Both the position numbers and the translations under genes were made by a program. From NCBI GenBank assembly GCA_964389925.1, contig CAYMGE010000013.1:1-64000 (forward strand): a DNA stretch of 64,000 nucleotides, written 5' to 3'. The notes under the pieces were generated by a model that was given only the letters and a program-made list of their open reading frames with translations, was not told the origin of the DNA and ran no database searches. Below, in pieces: positions 46,401-54,732 of the stretch. Source of the stretch: CALECP01 sp964389925 (GTDB lineage Bacteria > Chloroflexota > Anaerolineae > Promineifilales > Promineifilaceae). Position 1 is the stretch's first letter. Each line of letters opens with the position of its first letter.

Positions 46401-47594
46401 GCGGCAAAACTGCCCGACTACATGATCCCGTCCATCTTCATCCAGCTTGACACGATGCCGATGACCCCCAGCAATAAGGTCAATCGCCGTGCGTTACCCG
46501 CTCCGCAACACGCCGATTTGGACACGGAACAGTTTGTCGGTCCGCGTGACGCGACAGAGCAACAGCTTGTACAAATTTGGCAGAAGGTGTTGCAACTGCC
46601 GCGCATCGGCGTGCGCGACAACTTCTTTGCGATTGGGGGACATTCGCTGTTGGCGGTGCGGATGGTGGCGCAAATTCAGGAGACGTTCGACCGTCAACTC
46701 GCCATCGCCACGCTGTTCGAGAATCCGACTATCGAACAACTCGCCCTCATTTTGCGCGACGAGACGGTTACATGGTCGTCGCTCGTCGCCATTCAGCCGC
46801 ACGGCGACAAAACGCCGCTGTTCTGTGTGCCGGGCGCGGGTGGCAACGTCATCTACTTTTACGATTTGGCGCAGACATTGGGAGCCGAGCAACCGCTCTA
46901 CGGGTTGCAAGCGGTTGGTCTGGATGGCAAAACGCCGCCACACGAAAGCATCGAGGAGATGGCGACCCACTACGTCAACGAGATTCGGCGCGTCCAGCCG
47001 CACGGCCCCTACTATTTGGGCGGTCATTCGATTGGTGGGCGCGTCGTCTTTGAGATGGCACAGCAGTTGCTGGCGGCTGGCGAGTCGGTTGGGCAACTGT
47101 TTATCTTTGACATTGATGCTCCCTCAGATAAATCACAGCTTTCCGACCCGTGGGATGATGCCCGCTATCTCGTTGAGCTTGGCGTGGGGTTGAGCGAGAC
47201 GACAGGGGTTGAAATTGACATTCCCTACGAGGATGTGCGAGGACTGACGCTTAGTGAGCAGATCGGCTACTTGCGCGGCGCGATGGAGCGGGCGGGGGTT
47301 GAGGTAGTTTCGGCCGAATTTGCCCAACTTCGCGCCCTCTTTGAACTGTTCAAACGCCACAACAACCTCGTCTACATCCCAACCGACCCCCAACCCGTCC
47401 CAATTACCCTTTTCCGCGCCACCGACCGCGCCGAAATTATCAGCTCATGGTGGCCGGGCGATCCGACGCTCGGTTGGCATCAATACGCGCTGGGCGACGT
47501 GCAGATTCACACCGTCACGGGTTCCCATGCGTCGATGTTGACTCAGCCGCACGTTGAGCAGGTCGTCGCACTTTTAGCGGCTAAGTTGGGCTAA
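43470..47594 (+). CDS. NRPS3: TubC-C-A-PCP-TE (terminal)
   Basis: A 1374-residue terminating module starting with GTG, overlapping the PKS1 stop by 1 base. TubC-like docking domain (1-55), condensation domain HHILGDGWS (H198-D203), adenylation domain (TSGSTGRPKG near 653), carrier S1059 in GGHS, and a type I thioesterase (about 1105-1374; S1187 in GGHSIGG). My pocket reading is about DMPQACFVW, unassigned but similar in several positions to A1 of NRPS1. An in-frame repeat lies at residues 867-890. The thioesterase should release the product by hydrolysis or cyclisation. No further assembly-line gene on this strand follows for 5 kb, consistent with the end of a biosynthetic operon. Confidence 0.93.
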   Translation: MSVAEFIGDLTRSGIHLRLENGQLRFKARKGAMTPAIKTQIIGRKPELLTFLERREQINGHIPAAPKDRPIPLSLSQQWIWLFEQINGMSSAYNMPYATEIRGQFDVAALQVALNKINARHAILRTTFAMQGGVATQIVHPPKPIPILQRDLRGSADSWQDAVIEESLVPFDIERDTLWRVCLFTLAEEHYVLTLTMHHILGDGWSSALFVRELVTLYLDPAAELPPQPISYGDYAVWQRNFLSGKTLDDLLAYWTTQLADVPPLLTLPTDKPRPNKQSHRGDEVFFTLSAELTTQLNQLCQRNGATLFMVLEAALAVLLSRYAGQEDVIIATPIANRPKPELENMLGCFVNILAIRNDLSGEPTFADLLQRVRQTTLDAYAHQALPFEMLVEKLQPERTLSYNPLFQAMLTMMNTPDAVVDLPGLTMTRSDMSFPISKIDVTAKLYERDGKIAGWWEYNTDIFERETAERMVQHFEQLLWSIVANPDAPIDQLSLLTSAEKHQLLVTWNDTAVDYPLDKPFVQLFAAQAAHTPHAPAARFERDCLTYDQLNRRANQLAHYLIEQGVQKGCWVGIQVERSLNMLVAMLGIGKSGGSYVPLDPTYPPERLAYMREDAQMVLILNDETWPELANYPDDAPPVTIHPDDLAYMIYTSGSTGRPKGVQIKQRGLTNLLHTMRDKLRVTAADTVLAITTISFDMSVPEPYLPLLAGGTALIVDKETARDGHRFARLLEAGNIDVMQATPATYRMLLTAGWQGSPKLRAVCGGEAMPSDLAEALLAKCGELWNFYGPTETTVWSTAVRVTPELAKRQIVTIGRPLANTELYILDKHKQPAPVGVLGELYIGGTGVARGYLNRPELTAERFVSKDELGRMKDEEDRSFILHPSSFILYKTGDLCRYLPDGNIEFFGRADHQIKLRGFRIELGEIEAALEDYPAVRQTAVILRDERLVAYYVTDDPSSFPQQKVALHNSSLQTHLAAKLPDYMIPSIFIQLDTMPMTPSNKVNRRALPAPQHADLDTEQFVGPRDATEQQLVQIWQKVLQLPRIGVRDNFFAIGGHSLLAVRMVAQIQETFDRQLAIATLFENPTIEQLALILRDETVTWSSLVAIQPHGDKTPLFCVPGAGGNVIYFYDLAQTLGAEQPLYGLQAVGLDGKTPPHESIEEMATHYVNEIRRVQPHGPYYLGGHSIGGRVVFEMAQQLLAAGESVGQLFIFDIDAPSDKSQLSDPWDDARYLVELGVGLSETTGVEIDIPYEDVRGLTLSEQIGYLRGAMERAGVEVVSAEFAQLRALFELFKRHNNLVYIPTDPQPVPITLFRATDRAEIISSWWPGDPTLGWHQYALGDVQIHTVTGSHASMLTQPHVEQVVALLAAKLG
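46068..46139. repeat. In-frame palindromic repeat in NRPS3 A domain
   Basis: Third copy of the AAGGATGA/TCATCCTT palindrome at the same A6-A7 point. It and the NRPS1 copy share over 100 bases with few differences, including the flanking coding DNA (CGCACGCGGCTATCTCAATC and onward), which points to gene conversion between the two A domains. Confidence 0.9.
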
Positions 47595-47604
47595 TGTCCA
47601 GTTG

Positions 47605-49158
47605 TTACCCGCTCAATTCATGCACCCATTCGCTAACTTGGCGTGCCCCGCTGTCAAAGTTGGCTCCGATCAATATCACGGACTTCTCACTGAGCCGATA
47701 TTTTTGGAAGTACTCGTTGTCCTTAATTTGCTGTAGGGCATCGGCCGCGCTCTTATCCAGCTTAAATTCAAACAGGATCAGGCGATCATCTAGCTCGATA
47801 ACCACATCAATCCGCCCCTTGTTGGTTTTGACTTCAACCTCAATGTAGACCCCCAACATGCGGAAGATGAGATAGAAAATCGTCTGATAATACTTCTCTT
47901 TTGCAATATGCAAGTCGTAGGGGATGTTGGCAAAGAAGACGGACAGCACATCAAAGAACTGCTCGTATGCTTCTGCCCGCAACGCCTCGATCAACTTCCG
48001 CAAATACCCTTCGTTGACCCCCACGGGAATAGTGTCAAATGCCGACAGCAGATAAGACAAGAACGCCGATTCGACTTCATAGTTGGGATACCCCAAGCGA
48101 TAGAGGCCAAAGTCGGGCTTGTAATCTTGAATGGTCAGATAGCCCGTCTGAAAAAGCAGGGGCAGTATCTCTAAATGTTCAATGTCAAAGCTCTGCAAGC
48201 CAAGCCCCGTCATCTCAAGCTGGTCAAGCTGGCGCACGTCGTACTGTCGCTCCGTGATGAGGTTGATGAGAAAGGTCGGTGTGCCTGTCGCAAACCAGTA
48301 GTTGTGAAACCGCTGTTTGAGCAAAAGCTGGAGCGTCGAAAACGGGTTGTAGACACGCTCGGCATACTCTGTGAAGCAGTAGCCGTTGTACCAAGTGCGA
48401 ATTTTTTGCCTCATCTCCGCCACGCTGACACCTGCGGCCGTTGCGAAGTCCGCAATGTATTCAGCGAGATCGCGTTCCAACTCCGCTTCGGTCAGACCGA
48501 GCAATGTCGCAAAGCGTGGATCCATAGTGATGTCGTTGAGATGGTTCATCGCCGAAAAGACACCGACCTTGCTAAAGCGGCTGATCCCCGTGATGAACAC
48601 AAACCCCAACTGGGCATCGAGTGCCTTGATGGTCGTGTAGAAATGTTTGAGCGTTTCGCGCACACGCTTCGCCTCATCGACGTTCAGCAAATTGTCGATG
48701 ATCGGCTTGTCATATTCGTCAATGAGAAGAACGACGTGCTTTTCGCGGCTCAACTGTTGGATAAGGTTTCCAAAGCGCGTGACGTAATTAAATCCACGAA
48801 GCGTGATCTGGTATCGCTCGGCAATTTCTGCCACGAAGAGATCGATGACCTGTTTTAGATCGTCGGCACTGCTAATGGGATACAAGCTGAAATCGAAGCG
48901 CACAACGGGGTAAGATTCCCACTGATAGTCACTTTCGTACAGCCATAATCCTTTGAAAAGCTCTTTATTGCCCCGAAATATCTCAGTAAGGGTTGAGATG
49001 AGCAAACTTTTGCCGAAGCGTCTCGGCCGAGATAGGAAATAAATGCCCTTCGGATAACGGATGAGTTCGTAGATAGTGGGGGTTTTGTCTACATATAAAT
49101 ACCCACTCTCAATCAGATCACGGAAGACATACGTGCTGGACTGTATCGGTTTGGTCAT
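47605..49158 (-). CDS. AAA ATPase-like protein with C-terminal PD-(D/E)XK nuclease domain
   Basis: A 517-residue protein of the widespread AAA-ATPase-like/PDDEXK_9 family. The ATPase half has a Walker A variant RRFGKSLLI near the N-terminus, VLLIDEYDKP as Walker B and the ISRFSKVGVFSAMNHLND segment. The C-terminal nuclease motif is in DDRLILFEFKLDKSAADAL. Members are common in Bacteroidota, Chloroflexota and cyanobacteria and behave as mobile or defence-like genes, but no function is established. It is antisense, 10 bases from the end of NRPS3 and divergent from the ATPase gene, so it marks a break between two parts of the region. Confidence 0.85.
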   Translation of the reverse strand: MTKPIQSSTYVFRDLIESGYLYVDKTPTIYELIRYPKGIYFLSRPRRFGKSLLISTLTEIFRGNKELFKGLWLYESDYQWESYPVVRFDFSLYPISSADDLKQVIDLFVAEIAERYQITLRGFNYVTRFGNLIQQLSREKHVVLLIDEYDKPIIDNLLNVDEAKRVRETLKHFYTTIKALDAQLGFVFITGISRFSKVGVFSAMNHLNDITMDPRFATLLGLTEAELERDLAEYIADFATAAGVSVAEMRQKIRTWYNGYCFTEYAERVYNPFSTLQLLLKQRFHNYWFATGTPTFLINLITERQYDVRQLDQLEMTGLGLQSFDIEHLEILPLLFQTGYLTIQDYKPDFGLYRLGYPNYEVESAFLSYLLSAFDTIPVGVNEGYLRKLIEALRAEAYEQFFDVLSVFFANIPYDLHIAKEKYYQTIFYLIFRMLGVYIEVEVKTNKGRIDVVIELDDRLILFEFKLDKSAADALQQIKDNEYFQKYRLSEKSVILIGANFDSGARQVSEWVHELSG

Positions 49159-49254
49159 GGTTAATTTCCTAATCTACTATTCTTAACTCTCAACTCATTA
49201 TAGCGTAATTTATGATTGTCACTGAAAAATGCAACCTACGTCAGGAGTAAGTTT

Positions 49255-51426
49255 ATGGCATTAGCAATCCCCCTTTCAGGAGAGCGTGACCGATTTGTGA
49301 GCGGAACACACGCCTTCCAGCGGCTACGCAAGCAGCGCGGCAAGCCGACACGATCACAGCGGCGCAAGAAATCGGCCGAATCGTTCACCCAATCCCACCT
49401 GCGCCAAATGGAACAGAGCGCGTTGGTCTTTGGCATCATGCCTGCGCCGACCGAGCCGCCAGCGGTGCTAAAACCAATTGTCAGCCTCAAAGCCCGCTAC
49501 GTCGATCCGATTTTCACCGATGTTCGCGCCCAGCAGATGAGCGAGATGACGCTCGAAGAGGAGTACATCAGCGAGGAGCAGCGCATTGCCAATCAGTCGC
49601 TCAATCTCGCCACGGGACTGCTCGGCACGACCGCGCTCTGTCTCGTCGTCTATCCGCCGCTGGTGCTGGTGCATGTGCCGCTGTTTGCCTACATGAGCAT
49701 CCCGTTTTATCAGGCGGCGATCAACGACTTGAAAAACCGCCGCGTCACCGCAACCGTGGTCGATGCGACGTTGGGAGTTGCCTCATATGGCTACACGCTG
49801 GTCAACCCGTCTTTCCTGCTCATCACGGGTCTCGGCACGTGGGTCTATATGTTCACCAATAAAGTCGTTGTCCAGACAAAAGACGGCACGCGCAAATCGC
49901 TGACGGGGTTGATGGGCAATCAGCCGCGTGAGGTGTGGGTGCTGCGCGATGGGGCAGAGGTCAGCGTGCCGTATGAGTCGCTGGAGCGCGACGACATCGT
50001 GATCGTTGATGCGGGGCAGATGATCCCGATTGACGGCGTGGTAGCAGAGGGGAACGCCAGCGTTGACCAGCACATGCTCACGGGTGAGTCGCAGCCCGCC
50101 GAAAAGGGAGCCAACGACAGCGTGCTGGCGGCGACGATTGTGCAGTCGGGGCGGCTCTTTGTGCGCGTGACCAAGACGGGTGCAGAGACGGCGGCGGCAC
50201 AGGTGGGGCAATCGTTGCTGGAAACGGCCGATTTTACCGCTGGTGTGCAACTGCGCGGCCGTGAGATCGCCGACCGTGCCGCACTCCCCGTTCTGCTGGC
50301 AAGTGTCGCTGCTTTCCCGTTTGTCGGAGCCGACTACGCACTGGCGATTCTTAACTCAGGCTTTGGCGCAAACATGAAGCTGCTCGGCCCGTTGAGTGTT
50401 CTCAACTTTTTGCAGTTGGCCGCACGCGAAGGTGTCTTGATTAAAGACGGTCGTGCGCTCGAACAAATCCGCACGATTGACACCGTTGTGTTTGACAAAA
50501 CGGGAACGCTGACGCTCGAACAGCCGCACGTCACTGAACTGCATGTCGCCAATGGCTTTGATGCGGAGACGGTGCTGCGCTACGCCGCCGCCGCAGAGCA
50601 TCGGCAGACGCACCCGATTGCGAAGGCGATTTTGGAGTACGCGCAAGATGTCGATCTGCCCAACATCAGCGATGCCGCCTACGAAGTGGGATATGGGATC
50701 AAGGTGAAGGTGGACGGAAAACAGGTGCGCGTGGGCAGTAATCGCTTTATGAAGATGGAAGGGATTGACGTTTCGGCCGATATTCAAACAACAGGCGATC
50801 AGGCACAGGCCAAAGGTCACTCGATGGTCTTTATTGCGATTGACGATCAGTTGGCGGGTGCGATTGAGCTTGAGCCAACCATTCGACCCGAAGCAGAACG
50901 CATCGTCAACTTCCTGCACGAACGCGGCCTGAAAACGACGATCATTTCGGGCGATAACGAGCGGCCGACACGCGCACTGGCGGAACGCTTGGGCATTGAC
51001 GACTACTTTGCCGAAACACTGCCCGAAAACAAAGCTGACCTGATCGCAGAGCTACAGGAAGCAGGCAAATCGGTCTGCTTTATCGGAGACGGCATCAACG
51101 ACTCGATTGCGCTCAAACGGGCGAACGTCTCTGTTTCACTGCGCGGCGCGTCGACGATTGCCACCGACACCGCCCAAATTATCTTGATGGACGAGACACT
51201 CAACCAGATCGAGCAGTTGTTTGATGTGGCAGATCGCTTCGAGCGCAACATGCACGGCAACCTAATGACCTCAGTTGTACCCGGCGCAATCGTCGTCGCT
51301 GGGGCGTTGGTGCGCGTCATCAACTTCTCGGCCGGTGTTGGAATTTTTGCAGTTGGCTTGGCGGCGGGTGTCGGCAATGCCATGTGGCCGCGTCTGACGA
51401 TGGGGCGCAAGGAGAAAGAAGTATGA
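49255..51426 (+). CDS. P1B-like P-type ATPase without the CPC metal motif
   Basis: A 723-residue ATPase with the phosphorylation site D414 in DKTGTLT, actuator TGES (E278), the P1B-type HP motif (EHRQTHPIAKA) and GDGINDS. So the catalytic engine is complete. The membrane motif that binds metal (usually CPC or SPC before the D-site) reads LLGPLS here (G378-P379-L380), with no Cys or other soft ligand, and there is no N-terminal metal-binding domain; the first 90 residues are basic and soluble. The cargo is therefore likely not a typical soft metal. ATG at 49255 follows TCAGGAG. It overlaps the next gene (ATGA) and sits in an operon with small peptides. Confidence 0.85.
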   Translation: MALAIPLSGERDRFVSGTHAFQRLRKQRGKPTRSQRRKKSAESFTQSHLRQMEQSALVFGIMPAPTEPPAVLKPIVSLKARYVDPIFTDVRAQQMSEMTLEEEYISEEQRIANQSLNLATGLLGTTALCLVVYPPLVLVHVPLFAYMSIPFYQAAINDLKNRRVTATVVDATLGVASYGYTLVNPSFLLITGLGTWVYMFTNKVVVQTKDGTRKSLTGLMGNQPREVWVLRDGAEVSVPYESLERDDIVIVDAGQMIPIDGVVAEGNASVDQHMLTGESQPAEKGANDSVLAATIVQSGRLFVRVTKTGAETAAAQVGQSLLETADFTAGVQLRGREIADRAALPVLLASVAAFPFVGADYALAILNSGFGANMKLLGPLSVLNFLQLAAREGVLIKDGRALEQIRTIDTVVFDKTGTLTLEQPHVTELHVANGFDAETVLRYAAAAEHRQTHPIAKAILEYAQDVDLPNISDAAYEVGYGIKVKVDGKQVRVGSNRFMKMEGIDVSADIQTTGDQAQAKGHSMVFIAIDDQLAGAIELEPTIRPEAERIVNFLHERGLKTTIISGDNERPTRALAERLGIDDYFAETLPENKADLIAELQEAGKSVCFIGDGINDSIALKRANVSVSLRGASTIATDTAQIILMDETLNQIEQLFDVADRFERNMHGNLMTSVVPGAIVVAGALVRVINFSAGVGIFAVGLAAGVGNAMWPRLTMGRKEKEV

Positions 51427-52130
51427 CAACCTATCTGTTAATTGGGCTGCTCATTCTACTGGTGGTGGCGGCCGTCTACTATCAGGTGCGCCATCAGGAG
51501 CGCGTCGCCGAGCGTCTCGAAAACACGCTGGGCAAAGGGCGCGACATGCTGGCGTTTTGGCGCAGAGAGGAAGGGGTGGTTTCGGCCGAACTTCCCCAAC
51601 AGTTCACCCAATGGCTAAACGAGCAGGCGGAGAAGCCCGCCCAACAGCTTGCCGAACGGCTGGCCGTCTTGCCCAACGAACAGCAGGTGATCTTCACCAC
51701 GCAGGTCGCTGACTTTTGTAGCACGCTCAACTTCGAGCTGGAATGGCTGATCGATCAAAAGCTCGAACGCGACCCACACCTGCAAGCCGAGTTGACACAG
51801 GTCGTCATCGACTACGCCCAAGTTCAATGGCGTGCGATGATTCTACAACCCGACCTGTACACCTTCATCACGGTTGAACTGTGGCTGCAAGAGCCGACCA
51901 GCACGGCGCACCGCGAGATGGCGCGGCAGTTGTTCAACGAACTGTCTGACCGCGAACTGGTCAGTGTTTCCCCCAACATGCTGCTCGCCTCTGACGAGGA
52001 GCGCGTCGATTACAGCGTCCAAATGGTGCGCCAAGTCGCCAAAGAGGATCATCAGGCGTTCCAATCGGCCGTGCGTGAAGTGTTGTCGATAAATGGGGCT
52101 ATGCCCGGAATGAGCGCGGCTGTTTCATAA
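51423..52130 (+). CDS. Helical membrane-anchored protein, paralogue of the gene at 19981
   Basis: A 235-residue protein. One N-terminal transmembrane helix (about 4-22), then an all-helical soluble domain rich in Glu and Gln. It aligns along its whole length with the 218-residue protein of the exporter locus, including FCSTLNFELEWLI/FCKEYDLKLAWVV, a shared LF(N/D)xL segment and PNMLLA/SNLLLA. No known domain recognised. Start and stop overlap with the P-type ATPase means they are made together; the two small peptide genes follow after 73 bases. An adaptor between the ATPase and the peptides is a reasonable guess. Confidence 0.72.
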   Translation: MTTYLLIGLLILLVVAAVYYQVRHQERVAERLENTLGKGRDMLAFWRREEGVVSAELPQQFTQWLNEQAEKPAQQLAERLAVLPNEQQVIFTTQVADFCSTLNFELEWLIDQKLERDPHLQAELTQVVIDYAQVQWRAMILQPDLYTFITVELWLQEPTSTAHREMARQLFNELSDRELVSVSPNMLLASDEERVDYSVQMVRQVAKEDHQAFQSAVREVLSINGAMPGMSAAVS

Positions 52131-52203
52131 AAAGGCAGTTGCAAATGGAAAGGCCAACTGCCAATAGACAAGACATAGAAATTTCAAAAATAGGAGTTAT
52201 GAC

Positions 52204-52386
52204 ATGAAAGAATCATTATTCAAAACCAAAACCAGCATCAAGGCTGGCAAGACGTTCACGATTAGCGTGGATGAGGTCGCGGGGCAAGATGCCGCTGCCG
52301 CCGCACCCCCGCCCGCTGCACAGCAATCACTGCCCGCCGCTGCACCACAGGCCGCCACTGGCGCATCGACGCAGCCAATGGCATAG
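52204..52386 (+). CDS. 60-residue peptide with T-x-I-K-A-G motif
   Basis: A short gene with a strong AGGAG site 7 bases before the ATG. The N-terminus is MKESLFKTKTSIKAGKTFT, followed by a short acidic stretch (SVDEVAGQD) and an Ala/Pro/Gln-rich low-complexity tail. The T-S-I-K-A-G element at residues 10-15 recurs as T-R-I-K-A-G in the next gene. The layout of a conserved N-terminal motif and a variable C-terminus is like that of a ribosomal-peptide precursor or a secreted peptide with a recognition leader, but there is no double-glycine site and no modifying enzyme nearby. I do not recognise the family. Confidence 0.68.
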   Translation: MKESLFKTKTSIKAGKTFTISVDEVAGQDAAAAAPPPAAQQSLPAAAPQAATGASTQPMA

Positions 52387-52397
52387 GAGTACCCTCG

Positions 52398-52589
52398 ATG
52401 AAAGACACGAATAACACATCACCTCATCTATTCCTCGTCAACACGCGCATCAAAGCGGGTGCTGACCAAGCGACAACCCAACTGGACGACTTCACGCAAC
52501 AAGTCCAAGATGCGTTTGAGGCCAGCCAAAAAGCGATCAACGACTTTATCAAGCAACAGCAGGACGCAGTTTCTGGCGCGAGTGGATAG
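52398..52589 (+). CDS. 63-residue peptide with T-x-I-K-A-G motif
   Basis: Follows the first peptide after 11 bases, with its own AGGAG site 8 bases before the ATG. Residues 16-21 read T-R-I-K-A-G, within FLVNTRIKAGAD. The rest is one long amphipathic helix rich in Gln, Asp and Phe (FTQQVQDAFEAS, INDFIKQQQDAVSG). The two peptides are unlike each other outside the motif, so the motif is probably what the partner proteins recognise. Both are in the P-type ATPase operon, which ends at a terminator 13 bases downstream. Confidence 0.68.
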   Translation: MKDTNNTSPHLFLVNTRIKAGADQATTQLDDFTQQVQDAFEASQKAINDFIKQQQDAVSGASG

Positions 52590-52602
52590 CTTTTTATCGC
52601 GT

Positions 52603-52628
52603 GCGGACGGGTCAAAAGACCCGTCCGC
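52603..52628 (+). terminator. Terminator-like hairpin after the peptide genes
   Basis: A perfect 11-bp GC-rich stem (52603-52613 with 52618-52628) and an AAAA loop are followed by CACCTTTTAAC. The T-run is short, but stem strength and position 13 bases past the peptide stop fit a terminator. It also lies 13 bases before the E1 gene's ATG, so partial read-through could feed that gene. Confidence 0.75.
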
Positions 52629-52641
52629 CACCTTTTAACAA

Positions 52642-54690
52642 ATGAACTTATTGCAGGTTAGCAACGGAAAGGCCGCTATCCTCGATCCCGCTATAGATTG
52701 GCGGCGCGTCGCTGAGTTGATGTTGCAATCGCGTGCGCTCGACACATTTGAGGAGACCGTTCTCGCGCCACGCGGCGAAATCACCTACCAATTTTCAGCC
52801 GGTGGTCACGAACTCGCCCAAATTTTATTGGCACTCGCGCTCGACCATCCGCACGACGCAGCGACCGTCTACTATCGTTCGCGTCCGTTTATGTTGGGGC
52901 TGGGGTTGTCGCTGACTGACGCGCTGCGTAGCGTGATGGCGCGGGGGCAGGGGATTTCGGATGGGCGCGATGTCGGTGTTGTCTTCAACCGACCTAGTTC
53001 AGGCGGCGCAACCGTCCTCCCCATGTCGGGCAACGTCGGCACACAGTACACGCCCGCCGCTGGCTGGGCGCAGAGCGTCGGCTACTACCGCGACCACCTA
53101 CAGGATGCGGCGTGGGATGGCGCAATTGCCGTCGCGCTGGGCGGCGATGGCTCCGTCGCCACCAACGGCTTTTGGTCTGCGCTGACGATGGCAACGACGC
53201 TGCAACTGCCGATGCTGTTCTTTATTGAAGACAACGGCTATGCGATTTCGGTAGATGGCGACCTGCAAACGCCGGGCGGCAATATCGCCGACAACTTGCG
53301 GTCGTTTGCCAATTTAACCATTCTCGATTGCGATGGCACAAACCCCAGTGAGGTGGCTGACAATATCACGCGGGCGGTAAGTCAGTTGCGGCATGACGAT
53401 GGGCCGGTGCTGTTGCGTGTTGACGTGCCGCGCTTGCCGGGACATTCGCTGGCGGATAAGCAAGCGTACAAATCGGCCGAACAACTCACCACCGAGCAAG
53501 CCCGCGACCCGCTTGTGCGCCTCAAAGACTATCTCGTTCCCGCGCAGATTTCGGCCGAACAGTGGCAGGCACTCACCGAGCAAGCGGAGCAAGCCGTCCA
53601 ATCTGCCTACACAGCGGCAAAAAATACCCTGCCGCCCAACCCAAACACGATCACGCACCATCTTTTCGACACGCGCACTATCACGGGCAACCGACAGCCG
53701 CATGGTCAGGCGGAGACACGCATCAACCTGATTGACGCGGTGCGCGAGACGATTTCGGCCGAAATGCGCGACAACGACCACATTCTCGTTTTTGGCGAAG
53801 ATGTCGGCTTCAAAGGGGGCGTTCACGGCGCAACACGCGGGATGCAGTCCGAATTTGGGGATGAGCGCGTCTTCGATACCTCTCTGAGCGAAGAGGGGAT
53901 TATGGGTCGTGCGGCGGGGATGGCGTTGGCAGGTCTGCGCCCCGTTCCCGAAATTCAGTTCCGCAAATATCTCGAACCGGGTCTGGAGCAAACGCACGAC
54001 ATCGGCACGGTGCGCTGGCGTACTAATAGCAACTTTACCGCCCCCGTCGTTTTGCGCTTGCCGAGCGGCTTCACGCGGCGCGTCGGCGATCCGTGGCACT
54101 CCGTTTCGGACGAGTCGGTGCTGGCGCACAAACCCGGCTGGAAAATCGCCTTTCCATCCAACGCCCAAGATGCGGCAGGATTGATGCGAACCGCGCTACG
54201 CGGCAACGATCCCGTTCTCTTTTTTGAACAGCGCAGTCTGCTCGATGACCCGCGCGCCCGTCGCCCGTATCCCGGCGATGAGTTTGTCGTGCCGTTTGGC
54301 AAGGCGACCACGCTGACGCAGGGGGGAGATTTGACGGTCGTGACGTGGGGGGCGATGGTCTATCGCTGTTTGGAAGCGGTAGAGGCGTTTGGTAAGCAGG
54401 TTGAAGTGATCGACTTGCGAACACTGGTACCGTGGGATGTGGAGACGGTGTTGCGGTCGGTGGAGAAGACGGCGCGTTGTCTGATCGTGCATGAGGACAA
54501 TCGGCGGGTCGGGTTTGGGGCGGAAATTTCGGCCGAACTCGCCCAACACGCCTTCCCCTTCCTCGACGCACCCATCACGCGCCTCGCCAGTGAAGATGTG
54601 CCGATTCCGTTCAACTTCGATCTGATGAACGCCGTTGTCCCATCCGTCGAAAGCATTCGCGCTGCGATGGATGAGCTTTTGGGCTATTAA
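52642..54690 (+). CDS. Fused E1 alpha-beta subunit of a 2-oxoacid dehydrogenase
   Basis: A 682-residue thiamine-diphosphate enzyme joining the two E1 subunits of pyruvate/branched-chain 2-oxoacid dehydrogenases in one chain. The alpha part (1-345) has the cofactor motif GGDGS (168-171) with the later N in EDNGYA. The beta part (about 357-682) starts at the NLIDAVRE region and has FGEDVGFKGGV and the DEEG-like SEEGIMG. It would decarboxylate a 2-oxo acid and pass the acyl group to a lipoyl domain. No catalytic E2 core or E3 gene is in the window; instead the lipoyl domain lies in the hybrid protein at 56391. The substrate (pyruvate or a branched-chain acid) cannot be told. Its last 70 bases are duplicated at 55441. 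Confidence 0.9.
   Translation: MNLLQVSNGKAAILDPAIDWRRVAELMLQSRALDTFEETVLAPRGEITYQFSAGGHELAQILLALALDHPHDAATVYYRSRPFMLGLGLSLTDALRSVMARGQGISDGRDVGVVFNRPSSGGATVLPMSGNVGTQYTPAAGWAQSVGYYRDHLQDAAWDGAIAVALGGDGSVATNGFWSALTMATTLQLPMLFFIEDNGYAISVDGDLQTPGGNIADNLRSFANLTILDCDGTNPSEVADNITRAVSQLRHDDGPVLLRVDVPRLPGHSLADKQAYKSAEQLTTEQARDPLVRLKDYLVPAQISAEQWQALTEQAEQAVQSAYTAAKNTLPPNPNTITHHLFDTRTITGNRQPHGQAETRINLIDAVRETISAEMRDNDHILVFGEDVGFKGGVHGATRGMQSEFGDERVFDTSLSEEGIMGRAAGMALAGLRPVPEIQFRKYLEPGLEQTHDIGTVRWRTNSNFTAPVVLRLPSGFTRRVGDPWHSVSDESVLAHKPGWKIAFPSNAQDAAGLMRTALRGNDPVLFFEQRSLLDDPRARRPYPGDEFVVPFGKATTLTQGGDLTVVTWGAMVYRCLEAVEAFGKQVEVIDLRTLVPWDVETVLRSVEKTARCLIVHEDNRRVGFGAEISAELAQHAFPFLDAPITRLASEDVPIPFNFDLMNAVVPSVESIRAAMDELLGY
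54621..54690 (+). repeat. Direct repeat, copy A: 3' end of the E1 gene
   Basis: These 70 bases, coding for the last 23 codons of the E1 protein, match 55441-55510 at 62 of 70 positions by my alignment. The differences are mostly silent. The two copies bracket a 750-bp segment with two small genes. Confidence 0.9.
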
Positions 54691-54732
54691 ATAGAGTTGT
54701 GACCGTATGCTATAATTTGTTCAACTGTTGCT

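Noticed and set aside
52204..52386. Classic double-glycine bacteriocin precursor
   Set aside because: There is no GG or GA cleavage site before a conserved hydrophobic leader; the peptide is only a candidate cargo by context.
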